64,000 bases of DNA, taken from assembly GCF_916618915.1 (NCBI RefSeq), contig NZ_CAKAKE010000001.1:372001-436000 (forward strand), written 5' to 3'. The stretch comes from Stenotrophomonas sp. Marseille-Q4652 (GTDB lineage: Bacteria; Pseudomonadota; Gammaproteobacteria; Xanthomonadales; Xanthomonadaceae). A program made the translations under genes and the position numbers. Below the pieces are notes generated by a model. The model was given only the letters and a program-made list of their open reading frames with translations, ran no database searches and was not told where the DNA came from. Shown here one piece after another: positions 1-8,126 of the stretch; within the stretch, counting starts at the first letter, position 1, and each line of letters begins with the position of its first letter.

Positions 1-211
1 GGTTGTCCGAGGCAAACAGCACGCGCAACCGGGTGAAGCGGTGCAGGTCGTCGGGCAACGCGCTGAGCGCATTGCCGGACAGGTCGAGCAGTTCCAGCGT
101 GTCGGCCAGCTCGAACAACTGCCGGGGAAATTCGCCCAGTCCGAGGTGGGTGAGGCGCACCTGCGTGGCGCCGGCCAGCGCGCCGCGCTCGAGGTCATCA
201 AGGGTATGCAT
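1..211 (-). CDS. leucine-rich repeat protein, N-terminal part (cut by window edge)
   Basis: The first 70 codons of a protein running off the left edge. They read as leucine-rich repeats: after MHTLDDLERGALAGA the segments LTHLGLGEFP, LELLDLSGNALSALP and LRVLFASDN keep the LxxLxLxxN spacing. This N-terminus is like that of the bacterial family in which an LRR region precedes a protein-kinase-like domain, but the kinase part would lie outside the window and cannot be checked. The start is the only ATG that leaves the LRR intact. The gene is divergent from the zinc-finger gene at 344. Confidence 0.7.
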   Translation of the reverse strand, partial: MHTLDDLERGALAGATQVRLTHLGLGEFPRQLFELADTLELLDLSGNALSALPDDLHRFTRLRVLFASDN

Positions 212-343
212 GGGCGCGCAGTGTAGCGGTGTGCGCCTGCCACTTTGCAGCGAGGCACAATGCAGGAGCAGCAGCCAGCGCATTGACCAAGGGTTCACAG
301 CGGCGGGTGCAGCGTGGCAACGTGGTGTCGTGGAGGCGAGGCA

Positions 344-610
344 ATGGCAACGGGTTGGGCAGGTGATGGTGCGGTCCAGGACCAGATCGACGCGACGGTC
401 GACGATGCGATCAAGCGGGCGCGCAGCAGGCTGCCGTCCGGACCGAGCCTGGAGTACTGCGAGGAATGCGGCGAACTGATCCCCGAAGCGCGCCGCAAGG
501 CCGTGCCGGGCGTGCGCCTGTGCATTGCCTGCCAGCAGGCGCTGGACGAGGAAGACGGACCATCAGCCGGTTACAACCGCCGCGGCAGCAAGGACAGCCA
601 GCTGCGCTGA
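344..610 (+). CDS. ybiI: DksA/TraR-type C4 zinc-finger protein, YbiI-like
   Basis: An 88-residue protein close to Escherichia coli YbiI over its whole length. Four cysteines (about residues 39, 42, 60 and 63; CEEC and CIAC) form the DksA/TraR zinc finger, and the C-terminus GYNRRGSKDSQLR is typical of the YbiI subfamily. It lacks the long coiled coil of DksA that enters the RNA polymerase channel, so a DksA-like role is not implied; the molecular function of YbiI is not well defined. ATG 344 is preferred over a GTG ten codons upstream because it gives the usual family N-terminus MATGWA. It converges on sotB with an eight-base gap. Confidence 0.88.
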   Translation: MATGWAGDGAVQDQIDATVDDAIKRARSRLPSGPSLEYCEECGELIPEARRKAVPGVRLCIACQQALDEEDGPSAGYNRRGSKDSQLR

Positions 611-618
611 CCGACTGC

Positions 619-1872
619 TCAGTGTGGGCGCGTATCCACGTGGAAGCTCGCCGCGTGCCGGTGCATGGTGCGCAGCCACCACAGCCCGGCCGCCAGCGCC
701 AGCACGCCACCGACCAGGCCGATGTGGCGCAGGCCGACGTGCAGGCTGACCTGGCTGCCGATCAGCGCACCGGCGCCGATGCCGATGTTGAAGATGCCCG
801 AAAACAGCGACATCGCCACGTCGGTGGCGTCCGAGGCCAGGTGCAGCACCTTGGACTGCATGGACAGTGCCACGCAGATCATCGCCACGCCCCACACCGA
901 GGCCAGCGCAGCCAGCGCCCAGGCACTGCCGGCGGCCGGTGCAAGCAGCAGCAGGCACAACGCCAGCGCCGCGATCGAGACCAGCAGGAAGCCGCGCGGC
1001 CAGCGCAGGCCCAGGCGCGAGAACAACATGCTGCCGACCAGACCCATGCCGCCGAACAACAGCAGCACCAGCGTGGTGACGTGGCTGCTGAAACCGGCCA
1101 CCTGCTGCACGAACGGCTCGATGTAGCTGTAGGCGGTGAACTGCGCGGAGATCACCACCGCCACCAGCAGGTACAGGCCAGTCAATGCCGGGCGGCGGAA
1201 CAGGACGGGCAGGCTCGACAGCGAACCGGCGTTCTGGCTCGGCAGCGGCGGCAGCAGGCGCGCCAGCACTGCCATCACCAGCAGCGCGACCGCGCCGATG
1301 CCCAGCATCGAGGTGCGCCAGTCCATTACCTCGCCGATCACCCGGCCCAGCGGGATGCCCAGCACCATCGCCATCGAGGTGCCGGTGGCCAGCAGGCCGA
1401 GTGCCTGCGGGCGCTTGCCCTGTGGCGCCACGCGCACCGCCAGCGAGGCGGTGATCGACCAGAACACCGCGTGCGCCAGCGCGATGCCGATGCGGCTGGC
1501 GATCAGCACCGGGAAGCTCCACGCCACCGCCGAAAGTCCGTGGCTGAGCACGAACAGCACGAACACGCCGAGCAGCAGCCGGCGCCGGTCCATGTTCCGG
1601 GTCAGCAGCATGCACGGCAGCGAGGTAAGCGCCACGACCCACGCATAGATCGTCAGCATCAGCCCGACATGCTCCACCGGCATGCCGAAGCTGGCACCAA
1701 TGCCGCTGAGCAGCCCCACCGGCACGAATTCGCTGGTGTTGAAGATGAAGGCGCCCAGCGCCAGTGCGACCACGCTCAGCCAGCGCTGGCGGTCGTCACG
1801 CGTGGGGGAGTCGGGAATCGCGGAAGGCGCGCCAGCCGCCGGGGACGGGCACGTGGTGTCGTGGGAAGGCAT
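619..1872 (-). CDS. sotB: MFS sugar/arabinose efflux transporter, SotB family
   Basis: A major facilitator superfamily transporter of about 417 residues with twelve hydrophobic segments. It resembles E. coli SotB (YdeA), which exports arabinose and similar sugars: [12 protein letters not shown] in TM1, [19 protein letters not shown] in TM2, [18 protein letters not shown] near TM4, YSYIEPFVQ and the C-terminal [17 protein letters not shown] are all SotB-like. The ATG at 1872 (MPSHDTT) is preferred; an in-frame ATG 19 codons upstream would add an unconserved tail. The substrate in this organism is inferred only. It is a monocistronic minus-strand gene. Confidence 0.88.
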   Translation of the reverse strand: MPSHDTTCPSPAAGAPSAIPDSPTRDDRQRWLSVVALALGAFIFNTSEFVPVGLLSGIGASFGMPVEHVGLMLTIYAWVVALTSLPCMLLTRNMDRRRLLLGVFVLFVLSHGLSAVAWSFPVLIASRIGIALAHAVFWSITASLAVRVAPQGKRPQALGLLATGTSMAMVLGIPLGRVIGEVMDWRTSMLGIGAVALLVMAVLARLLPPLPSQNAGSLSSLPVLFRRPALTGLYLLVAVVISAQFTAYSYIEPFVQQVAGFSSHVTTLVLLLFGGMGLVGSMLFSRLGLRWPRGFLLVSIAALALCLLLLAPAAGSAWALAALASVWGVAMICVALSMQSKVLHLASDATDVAMSLFSGIFNIGIGAGALIGSQVSLHVGLRHIGLVGGVLALAAGLWWLRTMHRHAASFHVDTRPH

Positions 1873-1977
1873 GGGCAGGAGACTGCAGGGTGGGGAATCC
1901 CGCATGTGCGGGTGCAGCAATTCTGCCACGCCGGGCCGGTGGGGTAGTGAAACACTGCAGTGCGGTGCTCGCGCCGG

Positions 1978-2478
1978 TCAACCGGCTGGCACTGCTGCGA
2001 CGACGGGGCCGGGATGCAGCATCTGCCGGTGCGTAGTGGTTTCGCCGATGACCTCGAAGCCGTTGCGGCGGTAAAGCCCCATTGCTGGGTTGACCTTCAG
2101 CACCTGCAGCCACACCGGCCTGCCGGGATTGCGGGCGAGCACCGCCTGCAGGAGGGCTCCGCCCATGCCGCGACGCTGCCAGGCAGGCAACAGGGCCAGC
2201 GACAGCAGGCGGACCGGGTCATTGTCCTCGTCGAGTACCAGCATTCCAACCGTTTGCCCGTCCAGTCGCAGGGTCCAGGTGAGCCGCGGCTGGAAGCCGG
2301 CAGCGAAGCGGGCTGCCTGGTCCACCTCGTCCCAGCCCCAGGTCGCCTCCACATGGTTACGCATCGCCGCGCGGTGTACCTGCCAGCAGGCATCCCGGTC
2401 CCCATCGCTGGCCGGGTGCAGCTGCAGCTGCGTGCCGGGCAGTTGCCACGGCGCGCGCGGGTCGGCGTCGGGGATCAA
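1978..2478 (-). CDS. GNAT-family N-acetyltransferase
   Basis: A 166-residue protein with the GNAT fold signature. LLSLALLPAWQRRGMGGALLQ is the beta4/acetyl-CoA pyrophosphate loop (Q/RxxGxG/A), followed by VWLQVLKVNPAMGLYRRNGF, where N and the YRRNGF element are typical of the beta5-alpha4 region. The acceptor substrate is unknown. The frame opens with no ATG in a suitable place. The best start is TTG 2478, which overlaps the stop of the mscS-like gene as TTGA and implies translational coupling; MRNHVEA further in would remove part of the first strand. Confidence 0.75.
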   Translation of the reverse strand: MIPDADPRAPWQLPGTQLQLHPASDGDRDACWQVHRAAMRNHVEATWGWDEVDQAARFAAGFQPRLTWTLRLDGQTVGMLVLDEDNDPVRLLSLALLPAWQRRGMGGALLQAVLARNPGRPVWLQVLKVNPAMGLYRRNGFEVIGETTTHRQMLHPGPVVAAVPAG

Positions 2479-3056
2479 CCATCCCCCTGCACGTCGCCGG
2501 CCACGGCCGTGCTCGGCCCCCAGCGTCGCGTTGCGCGCTGGAAGAACAGGCTGTTGGGAATCTGCACCAGGTTGTTGCCGGTGCCGCTGGTTTCCTCCAG
2601 CGTCGAATAGATCAGGTTGACGTCGATGACGCGGCCCTTGAAGCCGGGCTTCTCGCCGTTCTCGACCAGCTCGATGGTGTCGCCGATGCGGAACGGCCGC
2701 GTAGTGAAGATCAACAGCGTGCAGAAGATGTTGGACAGCACGCTCCATGCGGCGAAGAACGCCACCGCGCCGACCGCGGCAAAGCCGGTGAACGCCGTCC
2801 ACAGCACGGTGGCCGACACACCCAGCTGGTCCAGGATCAGCACCAGCGAGGTGGTCCAGATCAGGAAGTTGGAGAGCCGCCGCGCGGCGATCTCAAGTTG
2901 CAGCGGCAGCGTGTAGTGGCGGCCGAGGCGCGCCAGCAGGTGCCTGGCAAGCAGCCGCATCAGCCAGGCGACGGCGAGGATCGCCATGATGTTCAACATG
3001 ACCTGGAGGGTGCCAATCCACTGGTGCATCCAGGAAGGGAGGTATTGCTCGACCAC
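2475..3056 (-). CDS. small MscS-family mechanosensitive channel
   Basis: A 193-residue member of the MscS family. Two N-terminal hydrophobic helices (about 15-35 and 60-80) precede the pore helix region TAFTGFAAVGAVAFFAAWSV, which has the Gly/Ala pattern of MscS TM3. The beta domain follows: FRIGDTIELVENGEKPGFKG and VQIPNSLFF (MscS VxIPNS). It lacks most of the cytoplasmic cage and is shorter than E. coli MscS (286 residues). GTG 3056 is chosen because AAGGAG lies seven bases upstream; an upstream start would add a polar tail. It forms an overlapping pair with the GNAT gene downstream. Confidence 0.85.
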   Translation of the reverse strand: MVEQYLPSWMHQWIGTLQVMLNIMAILAVAWLMRLLARHLLARLGRHYTLPLQLEIAARRLSNFLIWTTSLVLILDQLGVSATVLWTAFTGFAAVGAVAFFAAWSVLSNIFCTLLIFTTRPFRIGDTIELVENGEKPGFKGRVIDVNLIYSTLEETSGTGNNLVQIPNSLFFQRATRRWGPSTAVAGDVQGDG

Positions 3057-3276
3057 GCACGATCTCCTTGCGATGCCGCGATTCGCTGAAGGGGCGGCGA
3101 GCGCAACGGTACCGGCAGGCAAGCATGGGGATCAATGCACGTGCTGGCGCGGCCCGTGCCGCCGGGGACGCAGGTGCGAGCAGGACATGTTGTGCCCCGC
3201 AAAACAGACACGGCGCCAGATCGGCGCCGAGCCAAAGGATGAAGGCCGCAGCGTTGCTCCGGCCGACACCCGGGCA

Positions 3277-3450
3277 TTACTCGCTGATCTTCTTCAGCGT
3301 ATTGGTATTGCCGAGCACTTCGATCTTGCCGCCTGCCTTGCGGAAGGCGGTCAGGTCGGCGGCAATGCGTTCGCGGCTCAGGCCGGAGCCGGACTGCTTG
3401 CGATCATTGCGGTCGACACGGGGCTGGCTCTTCAGTGACGAACGGGGCAT
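3277..3450 (-). CDS. 57-residue basic protein of unknown function
   Basis: A small intact frame with a strong ribosome binding site (AGGAGG six bases before ATG 3450). The product, MPRSSLKSQPRVDRNDRKQS and on to GGKIEVLGNTNTLKKISE, is basic and hydrophilic at the N-terminus and has no membrane segment or recognised domain. Its first 47 bases overlap the 3' end of the ykgJ-like gene in another frame, so the two are likely cotranscribed. No function can be assigned. The good Shine-Dalgarno and clean termination are the reasons to believe it is real. Confidence 0.6.
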   Translation of the reverse strand: MPRSSLKSQPRVDRNDRKQSGSGLSRERIAADLTAFRKAGGKIEVLGNTNTLKKISE

Positions 3451-3805
3451 GGAACCTCCTAGCGGTACTGGTCAGGGGAACACCGCGCTGCATCTGGTCC
3501 AGGTACTCATTGCGGACCTCGCGGCAATAGGGGCCGCCCATGGCGAACTGGCGGCAGATTGCGGGACGCTGCTCGTAGATCGTGCAGCGCAGGTGCAGGT
3601 TGTCCACGGCGACGCACCAGCCTTCCTCGTTGCGTGCCATCACGTGCAGGCCATCATCGTTGTATTCGGTGAGGTGGCCGGGAATGCGGTCCTCGGGCAT
3701 CAGCACCACGGTCAGGCGGCAGCACACGGCATCGCAGCGGCTGCACGCGGTAGCGGGCGCGGGCCTCGGGGCGGCTGCGGCAGTGGCGGTGTGGGACTGT
3801 CCCAC
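3404..3805 (-). CDS. ykgJ: YkgJ-family cysteine cluster protein
   Basis: A 133-residue protein of the YkgJ (CxxCxxxCC zinc- or iron-chelating) family. The cluster CSRCDAVCC lies near residues 21-29, with further conserved cysteines in LRCTIYEQRPAICRQF and GPYCREV. These metal-binding proteins have no firmly established biochemical role. GTG 3805 is supported by AGGAGG seven bases upstream. The C-terminal 15 or so residues lie in the overlap with the small gene at 3277-3450 and are not family-conserved, so the natural stop may have been closer in an ancestor. Confidence 0.82.
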   Translation of the reverse strand: MGQSHTATAAAAPRPAPATACSRCDAVCCRLTVVLMPEDRIPGHLTEYNDDGLHVMARNEEGWCVAVDNLHLRCTIYEQRPAICRQFAMGGPYCREVRNEYLDQMQRGVPLTSTARRFHAPFVTEEPAPCRPQ

Positions 3806-4017
3806 CGGCGGCCTCCTGGAAAGCGTGGGGCTCCGCGCTGGCGGAACCGGGCGTCTCGAGAGACGAAGCGACAGTCACTGCCGAAAGGGCAGCGGACCGA
3901 GACGGGGAAGATGCGGGAAAGGACGCAGCAAAGGCGCAGTAGCGCCGGGTGCGTGACGTGGAAACGGTCCGACCATACAGGACCGGGCGTAATTACTTGT
4001 TAATCGGGGGGCGAGGG

Positions 4018-5373
4018 TCAGCCCGCCGCAGCCAGCGCCAGACCCTGCACCACGCCGAAGGACGGGACGCCGTGGACCACGCGTGCACCCGGGAAGGCCC
4101 GCGCCACGGCGTCCTGGATGTAGCCGGCACGCGACATGCCGCCGGTCAGGAAAACCGCGTCCGGATCATGGCCGATGTCCTGGCGTACCTGCTGCAGCAG
4201 GGCGGCCAGTTCGCCAAGGTAGCCGGCTGCGGCCTCGGCCAGGCGCGGGGCGCTGGTTTCCACCTGCAGGTCGCGCTCGATGAAATCCAGCACGCTGGTG
4301 TGGGTCGGTTCGCTGCTCAATGCGATCTTGCAGCGTTCGACCTCGCGATACAGGCGCGCGGTGTTGCCGGTGTCCTGCAGTGCCTGCAGGCGGGTATCGA
4401 ACGGTGCCGGTACCTCGTCATAGCGGTGCAGGCGGAATTCACGCTGGCGCGGCATGTCCTGGACCATGGCCGCCTCGACGTAATGGTGCGCGGGCACGCG
4501 GGTGATCCCGCGGCCGAACAGCGGCATGTAGCCGGCCAGGCTCAGCGCCAGGTCGATGTCGGTACCGCCGCGGGCAATACCCCAGGCACGATGGATCTTC
4601 GGTTGGCCGCTGCCGCCGACCTGGGCGTGGGCGACGTCGGTGGTGCCGCCGCCGATGTCCACGATCACCGCCTCGTGCGGCTGCGCGCTGCCGGCGTGGT
4701 AGTGCATGGCCGCGGCGGCCGGTTCCTCGAGGAACTCGATCTGGTCGAAGCCGGCGGCAATCGCCGCGCCGTGCAGGATCTCCAGCGCCTGTGCGTTGCC
4801 GGCCTCGCCGATCGAGCTGCGGAACTGCACCGGGCGACCCAGCACCGCGCTGCGCACCGGCACCTGCAGCTGCTGCGAGGCAGTCAGGCGAATGTGCTCG
4901 AGGATGTGGGTGGCGATGCCGGTGATGGTCTGCCGGGCGCGGGGATGCAGGTTGTAGCCGAGCATCGACTTTGGGCTCTGCACCAGGTTGCCCTCGTTCT
5001 CCTCGAAGTAGGCTTCCAGCGCCTCGTCGCCGTACACCGCATTCTGCAGCAGGGTGGTGGAGGACAGCGGCTCGCGCATGCGCTCTTCCATCCATTGCCG
5101 GCGCACGACGCGGATCGCGTCGCGGCGCAGCTGCTCGGCAGCGCGTTCCTGGCCGGCGGCACGGGCGTCGCGGCGGGCCGATTCCATCAGTTCGGCGACC
5201 TGGTGTTCCAGCGCCGGAGTCAGCTCGAAATCGGCCGGATCACGCATCACCTCCGGGAAGTACACCGTGGTGCGGAACTGCAGCGCCTCGCCGAAGCGGA
5301 TCGGCATGACCGCACCGTCGACGACCGTCGCGGCGGCGGAGTTGCTGGTACCAAAGTCGATTCCGAGTTTCAT
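4018..5373 (-). CDS. yegD: Hsp70-like actin-fold ATPase, YegD family
   Basis: A 451-residue protein with the Hsp70 nucleotide-binding fold but no substrate-binding lid: IDFGTSNSAAA (phosphate 1 loop, residues 5-15), GRPVQF, FLEEPAAAAMHY (connect region), VIVDIGGGTTDVA (phosphate 2) and FLTGGMSRAGYIQ (adenosine loop). The length and the FGTSNS motif match E. coli YegD, a DnaK paralogue of unknown client range. The gene stands alone after a 212-base gap on its 3' side, and its start ATG follows closely on the end of the secreted protein gene upstream (75 bases). Confidence 0.88.
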   Translation of the reverse strand: MKLGIDFGTSNSAAATVVDGAVMPIRFGEALQFRTTVYFPEVMRDPADFELTPALEHQVAELMESARRDARAAGQERAAEQLRRDAIRVVRRQWMEERMREPLSSTTLLQNAVYGDEALEAYFEENEGNLVQSPKSMLGYNLHPRARQTITGIATHILEHIRLTASQQLQVPVRSAVLGRPVQFRSSIGEAGNAQALEILHGAAIAAGFDQIEFLEEPAAAAMHYHAGSAQPHEAVIVDIGGGTTDVAHAQVGGSGQPKIHRAWGIARGGTDIDLALSLAGYMPLFGRGITRVPAHHYVEAAMVQDMPRQREFRLHRYDEVPAPFDTRLQALQDTGNTARLYREVERCKIALSSEPTHTSVLDFIERDLQVETSAPRLAEAAAGYLGELAALLQQVRQDIGHDPDAVFLTGGMSRAGYIQDAVARAFPGARVVHGVPSFGVVQGLALAAAG

Positions 5374-5448
5374 GGTGCGGGCAGTGCAGGGGGGGCGCGC
5401 ACTGTGGGCCAGTGCGCGCGCCGGTGCAAGCCGCGGGCCGCGGTGCGG

Positions 5449-6243
5449 CTAGTTGACCGGGTACACCGCCGCGACGGTGCACCAGGCGCCACCGGTGAGG
5501 ATGCCGCCCGGCCGCGCGGTGCGGCCCAGCAGGTTGCCACCCGGATCCAGGGTTTCCTGCACGGCAACCACGCGGTCGCCCGGATTGCCGCAGATCACGC
5601 CCACGTCCATGCCGGACTGGAACTGCAACGGCGGGCTGGAGGTAAGCATGGGGCAACTGCCGGCCAGCTCGATCGCATAGACGCGGTTGCCGGCATTGCG
5701 GCTGGGCGAGACCTGCACCTGCAGCCCGTAGGGCGTTTCGTTCCAGCTGCGCATGTGGGTAGGGTTGAAGCAGTAGTCGGCGGTGCCGGCAAAGGCGCGT
5801 GCGTAACGGCGGCTGCGGTCGGTGCCGCTGCTGGCGGTTACCGTCACCGGGGCCAGCGTGTTGCGGTCATGGCCGGCGGCGCGCCGCGCATGGCGGGCGT
5901 ATTCGCGGCTGTCGATCTCCTCCACGGCGGACACCGGGCAGCGCAGGCTTTCACCCTGGACGCTTTCGTTCGGTCCACCGCATGCCCAGCCCGCCGGCGC
6001 AACCAGCAGCGGCGAGGCTTCGGCGGCGATGCCGGGGCAACCCCCGACGAACTGCAGGCGGTAGAACCGCTGCGCGCTGGCAACCACGACCGAGGCCTCA
6101 TCGCCCTGGTACATGCCGGTGATCTCCCGCGCATCCAGGCAGTGCGGAGCGGGCGGGATACGTGCCGGTATTTCCTGCGCGGCGGCGACAGGAGCGAGCA
6201 GGGCCAGTGACAGGCCGAGGGCAAGGGGGCGCGGGGTAGGCAT
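5449..6243 (-). CDS. secreted protein of unknown function
   Basis: A 264-residue protein with a classical signal peptide (MPTPRPLALGLSLALLAPVAAAQ, cut near residue 23). The mature part holds several well-spaced cysteines (HCLDAREITG, GGCPG, WACGG, LRCPV, DYCFNP, GSCPML, VICGNPGD, WCTV), consistent with a disulfide-bonded periplasmic or extracellular domain. No catalytic motif or named domain was recognised. ATG 6243 is used because it starts the signal peptide. It is divergent from yjdM, sharing a 111-base promoter interval. Confidence 0.7.
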   Translation of the reverse strand: MPTPRPLALGLSLALLAPVAAAQEIPARIPPAPHCLDAREITGMYQGDEASVVVASAQRFYRLQFVGGCPGIAAEASPLLVAPAGWACGGPNESVQGESLRCPVSAVEEIDSREYARHARRAAGHDRNTLAPVTVTASSGTDRSRRYARAFAGTADYCFNPTHMRSWNETPYGLQVQVSPSRNAGNRVYAIELAGSCPMLTSSPPLQFQSGMDVGVICGNPGDRVVAVQETLDPGGNLLGRTARPGGILTGGAWCTVAAVYPVN

Positions 6244-6354
6244 GGGCAATCCTTCCGTGGGAAGGGAGCATCTATACCCCGATCCGCCGGCGGGTGTTGG
6301 GCCGGGGGCAGTCTTCACGCCGGTTAGAATGGCGGTTTTCCAAGGAGTCAGCAG

Positions 6355-6693
6355 ATGTCCAGCGCCCCCGCCTGCCCCCAGTGTGGCCTCGAGAACACCT
6401 ACGCCGATGGCGCGCTGTGGATCTGCGCCGATTGCGGCCACGAGTGGGCCGCCGGTGACGCCACCGGGGGCGAGGCACTGGTCGTGCGCGACAGCAACGG
6501 CAATGTGCTGGTTGCCGGTGACACCGTCACCGTGATCAAGGACCTCAAGGTCAAGGGCTCGTCGATCCCGCTCAAGCAGGGCACGGTGATCCGCAACATC
6601 CGCCTGGTCGAGGACGATGCCGAGCACATCGAAGGCAACTCGGACAAGATCAAGGGCCTGGTGCTGAAGACCTGCTTCCTGCGCAAGGCGTGA
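6355..6693 (+). CDS. yjdM: zinc-ribbon protein YjdM (PhnA family)
   Basis: A 112-residue protein matching the YjdM/PhnA family along its length: the N-terminal zinc ribbon CPQCGLENTY and CADCGHEW, then the C-terminal domain VRDSNGNVLVAGDTVTVIKD, KVKGSSIPLKQGT and KGLVLKTCFLRKA. Despite the historical alkylphosphonate-utilisation name, the E. coli protein lies outside the essential phn genes and its role is unsettled. AAGGAG sits seven bases before ATG 6355. The gene is transcribed alone. Confidence 0.93.
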   Translation: MSSAPACPQCGLENTYADGALWICADCGHEWAAGDATGGEALVVRDSNGNVLVAGDTVTVIKDLKVKGSSIPLKQGTVIRNIRLVEDDAEHIEGNSDKIKGLVLKTCFLRKA

Positions 6694-6726
6694 CCGGCCG
6701 CCGGCCCATGACGGGCCGGTGACGCG

Positions 6727-7827
6727 TCAGTGCTGGGCGGTGCGCCTGCCCAGCCGGCGCAGGCTGTCGAGCTTGTCCTGGTAGCGGCCCTTGGTTTCGC
6801 TGCTCTGGGCCATGCGTTCGGCCAGCTGCAGTTCGCGCTCGGCGTTGCGGTCATTGCCGACCAGGAAATAACTGCGGGCCAGGCCGAAGTGGAACTGGTG
6901 GGCACTGGGATACAGCTCCACTGCGCGCCGGTAATGGCGGATGGCGGCGCTGTAGTCGCCCCTGTCCTCGGACTGGTTGCCGAGCATGAAGTGGTAGAAC
7001 GGATCGCGCTGGCGCACCTTCTCCATGCGGGCGGCCAGCTGCGCAGCGCGCGCGTACTCGCCGCGACGCTTGTGCAGTGCAGTGGCATTGGCCAGTGCGG
7101 CCGGGTTCTTCGGGTCGATGGACAGCGCGGTCTGGTAATGGCGCACCGCGTCCTCGTCGTTGCCCAGGCGCGAATGCAGCACGCCCAGGTTGTTCCAGGT
7201 GGAGGTGAAGCGTGGCTCCAGGCTCAGCGCCATCGCGTAGTGGGCCTTGGCGGCCTCCACTTTCTCCATCGCCATCAGCTCGGCGCCGCGGTTGTTGTAG
7301 AAGTGGGCCAGGGCACGGATGTCGCTGATCGGGCGCGGCCCGCGGCGGTCGTAGAGCACGTTGCGGTCCAGGTCCACGGTGCCCTTGCGGCCGGCGACGT
7401 CCAGGCCGACGTTGACGTGGCCGGCGTTGTAGATCAGTCCCTTGTCCTGGTACCAGGTCACCACCTGGCGAACTTCCTGCACGCGTGCATCCAGCCCGGC
7501 CTCGCGCGCCAGGGCGACGAACAGCAGGGTGAAGGACAGGCAGTTGGCGCGACGCGTGGCGAAGGTTTCGGCCACAGTCTGCGTGGCCTCGGCGTCGTAC
7601 TCCAGCTCCAGCCCTCCGGGCAGCAGGACCATTTCCACCAACCGGTACAGGCGCTGCTCGGGCGAGCGCACCGGGGTGATGCGTTCGTGCAGCATCTGCT
7701 TGAGGGCCGGCGGAATCGCCATCACCTGTTCCGGGGCCGGGGTGGCTGGTTCCGGCAATACCGGCGCGGATGGCGGCGGGGCCAGCGTCGTGGCGGCCAG
7801 GAAGGCCAGTGCGCTCAATCCGATCAT
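6727..7827 (-). CDS. tetratricopeptide repeat protein with transglutaminase-like N-terminal domain
   Basis: A protein of about 366 residues with a signal-like hydrophobic N-terminus (MIGLSALAFLAATTLAPPP). The first domain (about 50-170) resembles bacterial transglutaminase-like proteins: RRANCLSFTLLFVALAREAG has the conserved Cys (usually R..NCLSFT) and GHVNVGLDV the His. Four TPR motifs follow, for example STWNNLGVLHSRLGNDEDAV and FYHFMLGNQSEDRGDYSAA. Probably an exported scaffolding protein; its partner is unknown. ATG 7827 is chosen because GAGG lies eight bases upstream; a GTG three codons earlier is possible. Confidence 0.78.
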   Translation of the reverse strand: MIGLSALAFLAATTLAPPPSAPVLPEPATPAPEQVMAIPPALKQMLHERITPVRSPEQRLYRLVEMVLLPGGLELEYDAEATQTVAETFATRRANCLSFTLLFVALAREAGLDARVQEVRQVVTWYQDKGLIYNAGHVNVGLDVAGRKGTVDLDRNVLYDRRGPRPISDIRALAHFYNNRGAELMAMEKVEAAKAHYAMALSLEPRFTSTWNNLGVLHSRLGNDEDAVRHYQTALSIDPKNPAALANATALHKRRGEYARAAQLAARMEKVRQRDPFYHFMLGNQSEDRGDYSAAIRHYRRAVELYPSAHQFHFGLARSYFLVGNDRNAERELQLAERMAQSSETKGRYQDKLDSLRRLGRRTAQH

Positions 7828-7889
7828 GGCAGGCACCTCGCAGGGGGCGGCATCCCCGTCGGACCGAGTGTATGCCCGTGCGGGGCGGA

Positions 7890-7951
7890 TGTGGATTGAG
7901 GAATTTCATCCACACCCGGTGTGGATCAGCGCCGGACAAACATGTGGATAA
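7890..7951. promoter_or_regulatory. cluster of four TGTGGAT boxes resembling DnaA boxes
   Basis: The heptamer TGTGGAT occurs at 7890-7896, inverted at 7908-7914, at 7920-7926 and at 7943-7949. The last copy extends to TGTGGATAA, the exact complement of the consensus DnaA box TTATCCACA. Boxes two and three form a perfect inverted repeat (ATCCACAC, three-base gap, GTGTGGAT). The cluster lies in the 299-base divergent interval between the TPR gene and thpR. DnaA binding is inference from the motif only. Confidence 0.4.
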
Positions 7952-7989
7952 CCCGCCGCAGCCCGCATCGGGCAAGGCCCTTCCAATGG

Positions 7990-8008
7990 CTGGTCAAAAA
8001 ATGACCAG
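7990..8008. repeat. inverted repeat CTGGTCA-A5-TGACCAG upstream of thpR
   Basis: A perfect 7-base inverted repeat separated by five adenines, 40 bases after the last DnaA-like box and about 120 bases before thpR. It could be an operator or a small cruciform; no known regulator is recognised. Otherwise the interval 7828-8126 shows no gene. Confidence 0.35.
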
Positions 8009-8126
8009 GTCGGGAATCGTGGCCCGCAACCCGGCGGGCCGGGGAGGAGAGTGGTCTGGTAGTATCCGCGGCCTTCGATACATGCCCGTGCACGGCTGTG
8101 GGTCCATCGCCGCGACCCGCGTTTCC

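Noticed and set aside
3949-6210. Open frame of 753 codons on the plus strand over yegD and the secreted protein gene
   Set aside because: Antisense to two coding genes; composition is that of a GC-driven shadow frame.
7890-7951. Replication origin oriC
   Set aside because: No dnaA, dnaN, rpmH or gidA neighbours, and no AT-rich unwinding region of the usual length.
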